In this document: positions 53,760 to 61,343 of the stretch, in pieces
How positions within the stretch are numbered: position 1 is the first letter of the stretch
Layout: every line of letters starts with the position of its first letter
Notes under the pieces: generated by a model
The model's input: only the letters and a program-made list of their open reading frames with translations
What the model was told of the DNA's origin: nothing
Databases searched by the model: none
Program-made: the position numbers and the translations under genes
Source of the DNA: Flavobacterium aquiphilum
Lineage (GTDB): Bacteria > Bacteroidota > Bacteroidia > Flavobacteriales > Flavobacteriaceae
DNA length: 64,000 nt
Direction: 5' to 3'
Assembly (NCBI RefSeq): GCF_027111335.1
Contig: NZ_CP114288.1
Location: forward strand, 4,774,001 to 4,838,000

Positions 53760-54434
53760 ATGAACACTATACTATCAAACATAAAAATTCAAGTCAACGA
53801 AAAGCTGTACGTAAAGGATCCCGAGACTTCCGATTTAGGTAAAAAAATAATCGAGAACAGTATTCTTTTAATTGATGAAATCGGGATTGAACATTTCACT
53901 TTCAAAAAACTAGGTGAAAGAATTGGCTCCAACGAAAGTTCCATTTATAGGTATTTTGAAAACAAACACAAATTAGTAGTTTATTTATCATCTTGGTATT
54001 GGGGATGGATGGAATATAAATTGGTTTTTGTCACAACCAATATTTCAAATCCGGCTGAAAAACTGCAAAAAGCAATAACAATTGTCACGGAAAAAATTAC
54101 TGATGATCTCAGCACAAAACATATTAATGAAGCTATTTTGAATAAAATAATAATTTCAGAATTTAGCAAAACACTGTACACGAAGGAAGTAGATGACGAT
54201 AACAAAGAGGGTTATTTTTTGGTTTATAAAAGAGTAATAAACCGGCTTATCAGTATTATACAGGAAGTAAACCCAGATTACAGCTATGCCAAAAGTTTAG
54301 CATCAAGTATTGTGGAGGGAAGCTTACATCAGCATTTTTTGACCGAACATCTAAAAACAATCACGGATTGCAATACACCCGAAACTATAACTTCATTTTA
54401 CTTAGATTTAGTAAACCGGATACTTTCTAAATAA
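53760..54434 (+). CDS. TetR/AcrR-family transcriptional regulator
   Basis: The 224-residue protein has an N-terminal helix-turn-helix (EHFTFKKLGERIGSNESSIY, then RYFENKHKLVVYL) at about residues 42-75 and a ligand-binding C-terminal region without recognisable specificity. It is the first gene of the export operon, 24 bp before the ABC gene, and probably represses it. The N-terminus before the HTH is about 25 residues longer than the minimal TetR. Confidence 0.92.
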   Translation: MNTILSNIKIQVNEKLYVKDPETSDLGKKIIENSILLIDEIGIEHFTFKKLGERIGSNESSIYRYFENKHKLVVYLSSWYWGWMEYKLVFVTTNISNPAEKLQKAITIVTEKITDDLSTKHINEAILNKIIISEFSKTLYTKEVDDDNKEGYFLVYKRVINRLISIIQEVNPDYSYAKSLASSIVEGSLHQHFLTEHLKTITDCNTPETITSFYLDLVNRILSK

Positions 54435-54458
54435 AAAAATCATAAAAACCTCCTACCT

Positions 54459-56117
54459 ATGACACCTTTAAAAAGATTTTATAATTTGCTTGAGCTAGAT
54501 AAAAAGGATGTACTGCAAATTTTTTTCTACGCAATTTTCGCAGGACTTATCAGCTTGTCGCTGCCGTTAGGAATTCAAGCCATCATCAATTTTATCCAAT
54601 CGGGGCGAGTGAGCGCTTCATGGATTGTTTTGACAATTATAGTAGTGGCTGGAGTCGCACTTGTTGGAATTTTGTCACTTATGCAGCTTAGAATCACAGA
54701 AAATTTACAGCAGAAGATATTTGTACGTTCTTCTTTTGAATTTGCAGCACGTTTACCAAAAATAAAATTTGATGCTCTTTACAGCACTTATCCTCCCGAA
54801 TTAGCCAACCGCTTTTTCGACACATTAACAATACAAAAAGGAACCTCTAAATTATTAATAGATTTTTCGGCAGCCTTATTACAAATTGCTTTTGGACTGA
54901 TACTGCTTTCATTGTATCATCCGTTTTTTATTGTTTTTGGCATAATGCTATTCTTTTTATTGTACTTCATTTTTAAATTTTCATACAAGACTGGTTTAGA
55001 AACAAGCCTAAAAGAATCTAAATTTAAATACAAAGTTGCTGGGTGGCTGCAGGAAGTTGCACGCAATAATTTCAGTTTCCGCAATCAGTTAAATTATGAT
55101 TATGCATTACATAAAAATGACTTATTGGTTAATGACTATCTCAATTACAGAGAAAAACATTTCAATATAATTAAGAATCAATTTATACAATTAATACTTT
55201 TCAAAGTTTTAATAACGGCAAGTTTGCTAGCTATTGGCGGTTATTTAGTATTATCACAGGAAATGAATATCGGGCAATTTGTCGCTGCCGAAATCATCAT
55301 CTTGCTTGTTATAAATTCTGTAGAAAAAATTGTGGTGGGCTTGGAAACTTTTTATGATATTTTAACTGCTCTCGAAAAAATTGGTCAAGTAACCGATTTG
55401 GATTTAGAAGACGAAACCGACGAACCATATGATAATTGCTATACCAATATCAGTTTGGAAACAGAGAATTTAACCTTTAAATTTCCTGATGCCAAACAAA
55501 ACTCCTTGCGAACGATCAGTCTAAAAATCAATCAAGGTGAACGCATCTTTGTCGATGGGATCAATGGCTCCGGAAAAACAACTTTAATCCGCATTCTATC
55601 AGGGCTGTTGCAACCTACAACTGGTTCCTTTTACATTAATGACGACACCTTCAAGAAAATAAATTTAAAACAATATCGCTCCCAAATTGGCAGTATTATT
55701 TATGGTGAAACCTTATTTGAAGGAAGCATTTTTGACAATATTACTTTTAAAGATCCCGCAATCTCAACCGAAGATTTAAAATGGGCAATACACGGTGTAC
55801 AACTTACCAATTATATAAAATCATTACCAAAAGGCTTAGACACTATCGTTTTTCCCGAAGGAAAACAATTATCATCATCCAACAGTCAAAAAATATTATT
55901 GGCAAGAAGTATCATCCATAAGCCAAAAATACTTTTTTACGAAGACCCAACTGACGCTATGGACGAAAGCATCACTAATGAAATTATCGATTTTATAACC
56001 GCCAAAGAACATTCATGGACCATTATAGTTTCATCCAAAAATCCATATTGGAGAACCAAATGCAATCGCATCATAACAATGCAAGACGGTAAAATTTTAT
56101 TAGACTCTAAAAATTAA
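54459..56117 (+). CDS. ABC exporter half-transporter with degenerate nucleotide-binding domain
   Basis: The 552-residue protein has an N-terminal six-helix exporter domain (residues about 15-300) fused to an ATPase-like domain. Walker A is intact (GINGSGKT, 367-374). The other ATPase positions are altered: the Q-loop Gln position is Tyr415 (IIYGETLF), the LSGGQ signature reads LSSSN (471-475), Walker B/catalytic Asp-Glu are Glu495-Asp496 (ILFYEDPTDAMD), and the H-switch His is Lys527 or a neighbouring Ser (TIIVSSKN). There is no peptidase domain. With HlyD and TolC partners it resembles a type I export system. It may bind ATP but hydrolyse it slowly or not at all. Confidence 0.9.
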   Translation: MTPLKRFYNLLELDKKDVLQIFFYAIFAGLISLSLPLGIQAIINFIQSGRVSASWIVLTIIVVAGVALVGILSLMQLRITENLQQKIFVRSSFEFAARLPKIKFDALYSTYPPELANRFFDTLTIQKGTSKLLIDFSAALLQIAFGLILLSLYHPFFIVFGIMLFFLLYFIFKFSYKTGLETSLKESKFKYKVAGWLQEVARNNFSFRNQLNYDYALHKNDLLVNDYLNYREKHFNIIKNQFIQLILFKVLITASLLAIGGYLVLSQEMNIGQFVAAEIIILLVINSVEKIVVGLETFYDILTALEKIGQVTDLDLEDETDEPYDNCYTNISLETENLTFKFPDAKQNSLRTISLKINQGERIFVDGINGSGKTTLIRILSGLLQPTTGSFYINDDTFKKINLKQYRSQIGSIIYGETLFEGSIFDNITFKDPAISTEDLKWAIHGVQLTNYIKSLPKGLDTIVFPEGKQLSSSNSQKILLARSIIHKPKILFYEDPTDAMDESITNEIIDFITAKEHSWTIIVSSKNPYWRTKCNRIITMQDGKILLDSKN

Positions 56118-56121
56118 GAAG

Positions 56122-57468
56122 ATGCTAAATATCTCTGAAAATAACAAGATAAATCAATCGCTTGATCGTTTTAAAACGATGCAAACGCTTAAAAACAAGA
56201 AGGATTATAAAATTTTAAATAAAATAATAATCGGTGTTTCAATACTTGCTTTTTGTATTTTATTTCTTCCATGGACCCAAAACATCTCGGGTTCCGGAGC
56301 AGTCACGACTTTGAAACCCAATCAAAGACCTCAATCAATACAAAGCGTCATTTCGGGAAGAATTGAAAAATGGTATGTTCAAGAGGGCGACTTTGTACAA
56401 AAAGGGGATACTATTTTATACATTTCAGAAATAAAAGAGGATTATATGGACCCCAATTTGGTTGCGAATACCAAAAACCAAGTAGAAGCTAAAAAACAAT
56501 CCGTACAATCTTATGAATCGAAAGTAGAAAGCCTGAACAGTCAGTTAGTGGCAATTGAATCTGAAAAAAGGCTCAAACTCGAACAGGCTCAAAACAAAAT
56601 CAAGCAGGCACGTTTGAAAATCAAAAGTGACAGTATTGATTTGATCGCCGCCAACACCCAGCTGAAAATTGCCACTACACAACTCAACCGTTCCTTACAA
56701 TTAAACAAGGAAGGCTTAAAACCTTTGACAGATGTAGAAGAAAAAAGACTAAAACTGCAAGATGCAGAAGCCAAAATCATTAATCAGGAGAACAAATTAT
56801 TAAGCAGCAAAAACGATTATATAAATACAAAAGTAGAAATAAGCCGCATCACAGCTGAATATTCTGAAAAAGCTGCCAAATCAGAGAGCGATCAGTTTAC
56901 AGCCAAAAGCAGTCAATATGATGCTGCTGCACAGGTAAGCAAATTGGAAAATCAATACAACAATTACAGCATCCGTAATAATATGTATTACATCAGAGCG
57001 GCACAAAGCGGCTACATCAACAGAGCTTTGCAATCTGGAATTGGAGAAACCATAAAAGAAGGAACCGCTATTGCAACAATAATGCCTTCTGTATACGATA
57101 TTGCTGTAGAAACCTATGTGAATCCTATTGACTTGCCGTTAATCCGCAAAGGTGAAAAAGTCAGAGTCTGGTTTGACGGATGGCCTACTATCGTTTTTTC
57201 CGGATGGCCCAATGCTTCTTACGGTACCTTTGGCGGTAAAGTGGTCGCTATCGAAAACTTCATCAGCGATAATGGAAAATACCGAGTGTTAATTGCTCCG
57301 GACAAAGACGAAGAAGCATGGCCAAAACAAGTAAGTATTGGTTCCGGAGCACAAACGTTGGCTTTATTGGATACCGTACCCATTTGGTTTGAAATATGGA
57401 GAACCTTAAACGGATTTCCTCCTAATTATTATAAAAAAGACGCAAAACCATCTAAAGAAAAGAAATAA
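56122..57468 (+). CDS. HlyD-family membrane fusion protein
   Basis: The 448-residue protein has one membrane helix near residue 45 (IIGVSILAFCILFLPW) and a lipoyl/barrel-sandwich half (IQSVISGRIEKWYVQEGDFV). It has a long periplasmic coiled coil (about residues 125-290) and a second lipoyl half (YYIRAAQSGYINRALQSGIG). It links the inner-membrane ABC protein to TolC. It starts 4 bp after the ABC stop, and its stop overlaps the TolC ATG by 1 nt, so all three are translationally coupled. Confidence 0.93.
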   Translation: MLNISENNKINQSLDRFKTMQTLKNKKDYKILNKIIIGVSILAFCILFLPWTQNISGSGAVTTLKPNQRPQSIQSVISGRIEKWYVQEGDFVQKGDTILYISEIKEDYMDPNLVANTKNQVEAKKQSVQSYESKVESLNSQLVAIESEKRLKLEQAQNKIKQARLKIKSDSIDLIAANTQLKIATTQLNRSLQLNKEGLKPLTDVEEKRLKLQDAEAKIINQENKLLSSKNDYINTKVEISRITAEYSEKAAKSESDQFTAKSSQYDAAAQVSKLENQYNNYSIRNNMYYIRAAQSGYINRALQSGIGETIKEGTAIATIMPSVYDIAVETYVNPIDLPLIRKGEKVRVWFDGWPTIVFSGWPNASYGTFGGKVVAIENFISDNGKYRVLIAPDKDEEAWPKQVSIGSGAQTLALLDTVPIWFEIWRTLNGFPPNYYKKDAKPSKEKK

Positions 57469-58856
57469 TGAAACGACTTTTCTACCTATTATTATTTTTT
57501 TCAATTGTTACTCAAGGACAGGAAACCGCCTCGAAAGAACTGAGCTACAATGAGTTTTTGGGTTATGTAAAAAAATACCATCCATTGGTCAAAAACGCAC
57601 AGCTTGAACTCAATAAAGCGCAAGCCGAATTAATGATGGCGCGTGGCAGCTTCGATCCAAAAATTGAAGTGGATTACGCCCAAAAACAATTTAAGGGCAA
57701 AGAATATTATTCGATTTTAAACAGCAGTTTTAAAATTCCAACTTGGTACGGAGTCGAAATAAAAGCTGGTTTTGACGACAACGAAGGATATTACCTGAAT
57801 CCTCAGAACACAACTCCCGCACAAGGTCTAACCTCATTAGGAATAAGTGTTCCGCTAGGGCAAGGTTTATGGATTAATAAAAGAATGGCAGATTTGCGCA
57901 AGGCAAAAATGCAGATAGAATTAAGCACAGCTGAAGTAAAACTGGAAGCAATCGGCGTTTTATATGATGCGTCTTTGGCATATTTCAACTGGAAAAAAAA
58001 CTATGAGGAAGTACAATTATATGAAAACTATACCAAAAATGCGAAGAAACGAAATGCCGGAATTCAGTCTTTGATACAGCAAGGAGATAAACCTGCTATT
58101 GATAGTGTGGAATCGGGAATCATTGTAAAAAACAGGATTTTGAGTTTGGAGGATTCTAAACTGAAACTAATCAAAGCGAAACTGGAATTATCCAATTTTT
58201 TATGGCTGGAGAATGCTGTCCCAATGGAAATCTCGGATGAATTAATTCCAGAAACACAGCTCGAAAATACGATTCAGGAGACATTAAAAACCAACAATTT
58301 AGCCACTGACGATTTTTCGATTGAAAATCATCCTAAAATAAATGCGCTGCAAAGCAAGATTGACATTCTGAATGTAGAACGAAAACTGAATGCCAATGAA
58401 CTGCTGCCGAAAATAGATATTGGCTATTCCTATCTATCGGAACCCAAATATTTTAATGAATTTGAAACGGATGATTATAAAATAGGTTTAGACTTTTCGT
58501 TTCCGTTGTTTTTAAGAAAAGAACGAGGCAAATTAAAATTGACAAAATTCAAAATTCAGGAAACCGAATATATTTTAGATGTAGAAAAAATACAGCTCGC
58601 TAATAAAATTGAAGCTCAAAAAACTGAAATCACTTCACTCGCTAAACAACTAAAATTAATTAAAGACTTGTCAAAAGACAACCAGACGATGCTGCAATCG
58701 GAGGAGCGTTTGTTCTCTTTTGGAGAAAGTTCATTGTTTTTAATCAACACCCGCGAAAACAATTTGGTCAGTGCACAACTAGCACAAATCAATCTTGCTA
58801 ATCGCTTTTACATATCCAATTCAGAACTTTTTAAAATTATGGCGAATCCAAATTAA
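57468..58856 (+). CDS. TolC-family outer-membrane efflux protein
   Basis: The 462-residue protein has a signal peptide (LFYLLLFFSIVTQGQ) and two repeated OEP halves of long helices with short barrel strands. These include QLELNKAQAELMMARGSFDP in the first half and KIDILNVERKLNANELLPKI in the second, the duplicated layout of TolC. It forms the outer-membrane duct for the HlyD/ABC pair. Last gene of the operon. Confidence 0.92.
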   Translation: MKRLFYLLLFFSIVTQGQETASKELSYNEFLGYVKKYHPLVKNAQLELNKAQAELMMARGSFDPKIEVDYAQKQFKGKEYYSILNSSFKIPTWYGVEIKAGFDDNEGYYLNPQNTTPAQGLTSLGISVPLGQGLWINKRMADLRKAKMQIELSTAEVKLEAIGVLYDASLAYFNWKKNYEEVQLYENYTKNAKKRNAGIQSLIQQGDKPAIDSVESGIIVKNRILSLEDSKLKLIKAKLELSNFLWLENAVPMEISDELIPETQLENTIQETLKTNNLATDDFSIENHPKINALQSKIDILNVERKLNANELLPKIDIGYSYLSEPKYFNEFETDDYKIGLDFSFPLFLRKERGKLKLTKFKIQETEYILDVEKIQLANKIEAQKTEITSLAKQLKLIKDLSKDNQTMLQSEERLFSFGESSLFLINTRENNLVSAQLAQINLANRFYISNSELFKIMANPN

Positions 58857-58871
58857 ATAATTTTAAAAGTG

Positions 58872-58879
58872 TATTTTTG
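58872..58879 (+). promoter_or_regulatory. -7 box of map
   Basis: TATTTTTG matches TAnnTTTG and ends 20 bp before the ATG at 58900, just after the tolC stop, so map has its own promoter. Confidence 0.5.
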
Positions 58880-58899
58880 CAAACTGAAAATTTGAAAAT

Positions 58900-59718
58900 A
58901 TGATTATTCAAAAAACCCGTGAGGAAATAGAGTTAATGCGCGAAAGTGCGTTGATCGTATCAAAAACGTTAGGAATGATTGCTTCTGAAATAAAAGAAGG
59001 AGTTACAACATTATATTTGGACAAAAGAGCCGAAGAATTCATCAGGGATCACGGAGCTGTACCAAGCTTTCTTGGTCTTTACGGTTTCCCGAATTCATTA
59101 TGCATGAGTCCAAATTCACAAGTAGTACACGGAATCCCAAACAACAAACCTCTGGAAAGCGGTGACGTTATTTCGGTGGACTGTGGCGCTTTCAAAAATG
59201 GATTTCATGGAGACCACGCCTATTCTTTTGAAATTGGAGAAGTCGCTCCCGAAACCAAAAAGCTACTTCAGGTAACCAAAGAATCGCTTTACGTAGGAAT
59301 TCGCGAATTACGCGCCGGAAACCGAGTGGAAGATGTGGGGAATGCTATTCAAAAATATACCGAATCACATGGTTATGGTGTGGTTCGTGAATTAGTTGGC
59401 CACGGTGTGGGACAAAAAATGCACGAAGATCCGGAGATGCCTAACTACGGAAAAAAAGGCCGTGGTAAACTTTTGATTGAAGGTATGGTTGTCGCCATTG
59501 AACCAATGATCAATATGGGAACCAAAAATATAAAACAACACAAAGACGGTTGGACAATCACCACCGCCGACGGTAAACCATCTGCCCACTTTGAGCATGA
59601 TGTAGCCATCATAGACGGAAAACCTGAGATTCTATCGACTTTCTATTATATCTACAAAGAATTGGGGATTGTGAGTAATGAAGAAGATGAATTTAGAAAA
59701 GTGCCTTTGGTTGTTTAA
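58900..59718 (+). CDS. map: Type I methionine aminopeptidase
   Basis: Map removes the initiator methionine from new proteins. The 272-residue enzyme shows the metal ligands in SVDCGAF (Asp), HGDHAYSF (Asp), GHGVGQKMHEDPEMPN (His), VVAIEPMIN (Glu) and AHFEHDVAI (Glu). No N-terminal SH3-binding extension is present. It is independent of the preceding export operon. Confidence 0.96.
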   Translation: MIIQKTREEIELMRESALIVSKTLGMIASEIKEGVTTLYLDKRAEEFIRDHGAVPSFLGLYGFPNSLCMSPNSQVVHGIPNNKPLESGDVISVDCGAFKNGFHGDHAYSFEIGEVAPETKKLLQVTKESLYVGIRELRAGNRVEDVGNAIQKYTESHGYGVVRELVGHGVGQKMHEDPEMPNYGKKGRGKLLIEGMVVAIEPMINMGTKNIKQHKDGWTITTADGKPSAHFEHDVAIIDGKPEILSTFYYIYKELGIVSNEEDEFRKVPLVV

Positions 59719-59722
59719 ATAA

Positions 59723-59935
59723 GAATTTCGCGAATTAGCACGAATTTTAAATCCACTAAAATTTCACTAACTAAATTTGAAAAATACGAATTTGCTTCGC
59801 CTGTTCGCTGTTGCTCAAGCCACGAATTGGCACGAATTGTAAATTCTAAAAAATTTCGCTAACTAAAATTGAAAAACACTAATTTCACGAATTGGCACGA
59901 ATTCTAAATCTATTAAATTTCACTAACTTCAAAAG
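59723..59935 (+). repeat. Tandem 'cacgaatt' repeats upstream of the GxxExxY gene
   Basis: Three imperfect units at about 59723-59795, 59820-59884 and 59885-59935 share CGAATT(A/G)GCACGAATT, a TAAATC-like spacer and AAATTTC(A/G)CTAACT. An unrelated 24-bp insert (GCTTCGCCTGTTCGCTGTTG core) separates the first two. The last unit runs directly to the ATG of the gene. Reverse-oriented copies follow the gene at 60317-60374. Confidence 0.85.
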
Positions 59936-60310
59936 ATGCACGATTTATATTTAAAGGAAGAAGCTTATACAATTGTTGGTCTTTGTATGGAGGTTCATAA
60001 AATTCTTGGAAAAGGACATAGTGAAAAAGTTTATGGAGATGCTTTAGAATATGAGTTTAAGAAAAATAATATTCCTTATTCCAGAGAATCAAAATTCAAC
60101 ATCGAATATAAAGAGATTATTTTACCAACCTATTATTTTGCAGATTTTGTGATTTTTGATGAAATTATTTTAGAAATAAAAGCAATCCAAGAACTTTCAA
60201 ACAGTGAAATAAAACAAACATTAAATTATCTTGCTGCATCACAAAACCGACTAGGATTACTAGTTAATTTTGGAGAGGACAGCCTAAAATACAAAAGAAT
60301 AATTCTTTAA
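59936..60310 (+). CDS. GxxExxY family PD-(D/E)XK-like protein
   Basis: The 124-residue protein contains the family-defining GHSEKVY (Gly27-Tyr33) and, further on, the nuclease-fold residues Asp70 (YYFADFVIF) and Glu80-x-Lys82 (LEIKA). These are the D and ExK of the PD-(D/E)XK fold. The family is of unknown function; relatedness to restriction-type nucleases is by fold only. It is flanked by repeats on both sides, in inverted orientation, which suggests a mobile or repeat-associated origin. Confidence 0.9.
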   Translation: MHDLYLKEEAYTIVGLCMEVHKILGKGHSEKVYGDALEYEFKKNNIPYSRESKFNIEYKEIILPTYYFADFVIFDEIILEIKAIQELSNSEIKQTLNYLAASQNRLGLLVNFGEDSLKYKRIIL

Positions 60311-60316
60311 CCATAA

Positions 60317-60374
60317 TATTCGTGAAATTCTTTTTTTACACACTTTTAATTCGTGTAAATTCGTGTTTAAATTT
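60317..60374 (-). repeat. Inverted 'cacgaatt' repeats downstream of the GxxExxY gene
   Basis: TTCGTGAAATTC at about 60319 and AATTCGTGTAAATTCGTG at 60349-60366 are reverse complements of the CACGAATT units upstream of the gene. Together they make the gene sit between inverted flanks. Confidence 0.8.
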
Positions 60375-60381
60375 TTATCAA

Positions 60382-61212
60382 ATGAAATCTGCTTTTAAAA
60401 AAATTCTTAATATCGTTCCTCGTCCATTATTAATAAGACTGAGTTATGTTGTTCGTCCATTTATTGCTTTTTCATTAAAGGGAGACAAGTACACTGACCC
60501 AATCGACGGAAGAAGTTTCAAATCATTCCTGCCTTATGGATACGAAACACAGCGTAACAATGTGCTTTCACCCAGCACGCTTTCGTTAGAGAGACACCGT
60601 TTGCTTTGGTTATATCTAAACGAACAAACTGACTTTTTTCAATCTGAACTAGATTCAGATTCTTCTATCACTAAGACTAAACAAATTAAATTAAGAGATG
60701 CTGAAAATTCAGCATTAAAAGTATTACATTTTGCACCGGAACAGGCTTTTTATAAAATGTTTCGCAAACAAAAAAACCTTGATTACACCACAACCGATTT
60801 ATTTTCACCTTTGGCGGATATAAAAGCTGACATCTGTAATTTGCCTTTTCAGGACAACCAATATGACGTAATCCTTTGCAACCACGTATTGGAACACATT
60901 CCTGATGATACCAAAGCCATGCAGGAATTGTACCGCGTTTTGAAACCGGGCGGAATGGCAATTTTACAAATTCCACAAGATTTATCAAGAGCCATAACCT
61001 TTGCCGATGATACCATTACCGACCAAAAAGAGCGCGCCAAAATATTTGGGCAGTACGACCACGTACGCATTTATGGCCGCGATTATTTTGACAAATTAAG
61101 AAGCATAGGTTTTACCGTTGTCGAAGAAGATTACACCAACAAAATTGCTCCCGAATTGGTGGAAAAATATTGTTTGGCAAAAGGCGAAATTATTCCCGTT
61201 TGCTTCAAGTAA
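60382..61212 (+). CDS. SAM-dependent methyltransferase
   Basis: From the ATG at 60382 the product has 276 residues. The class I core appears in LHFAPEQAFYKMF, LADIKADICNLPF, DVILCNHVLEHIPDDT and the post-core LYRVLKPGGMAIL. The substrate is not evident. An in-frame ATG at 60322 would translate through the repeat and gives non-conserved residues, so I choose 60382. No partner gene is obvious. Confidence 0.88.
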   Translation: MKSAFKKILNIVPRPLLIRLSYVVRPFIAFSLKGDKYTDPIDGRSFKSFLPYGYETQRNNVLSPSTLSLERHRLLWLYLNEQTDFFQSELDSDSSITKTKQIKLRDAENSALKVLHFAPEQAFYKMFRKQKNLDYTTTDLFSPLADIKADICNLPFQDNQYDVILCNHVLEHIPDDTKAMQELYRVLKPGGMAILQIPQDLSRAITFADDTITDQKERAKIFGQYDHVRIYGRDYFDKLRSIGFTVVEEDYTNKIAPELVEKYCLAKGEIIPVCFK

Positions 61213-61234
61213 AAAACACTGTAACTAATAAAAA

Positions 61235-61304
61235 TAGCCACAGATTCACAGATTTCCATAGATTTCTTTGTTTGTATGTTTTTTAATCTGTGAATCTGTG
61301 GCTA
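61235..61304. repeat. Inverted repeat with 20-bp perfect arms
   Basis: TAGCCACAGATTCACAGATT at 61235-61254 is the exact reverse complement of 61285-61304, with a 30-nt T-rich spacer. It lies between the methyltransferase stop and the SNF2 start. The motif CACAGATTCACAGATT is itself a direct CACAGATT repeat. It may be a terminator-like hairpin or a dispersed repeat. Confidence 0.85.
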
Positions 61305-61343
61305 CAAAACTTTAGCCAACCGTTTTATTTAAAATAACCGCTT

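Noticed and set aside
59723..60374. Possible CRISPR array
   Set aside because: Only three upstream units, imperfect and of uneven length, with no unique spacers of constant size and no cas genes; reverse-oriented copies follow the gene.
60322..60381. N-terminal extension of the SAM methyltransferase
   Set aside because: It is translated from the inverted repeat and does not look like the family; the ATG at 60382 is preferred.
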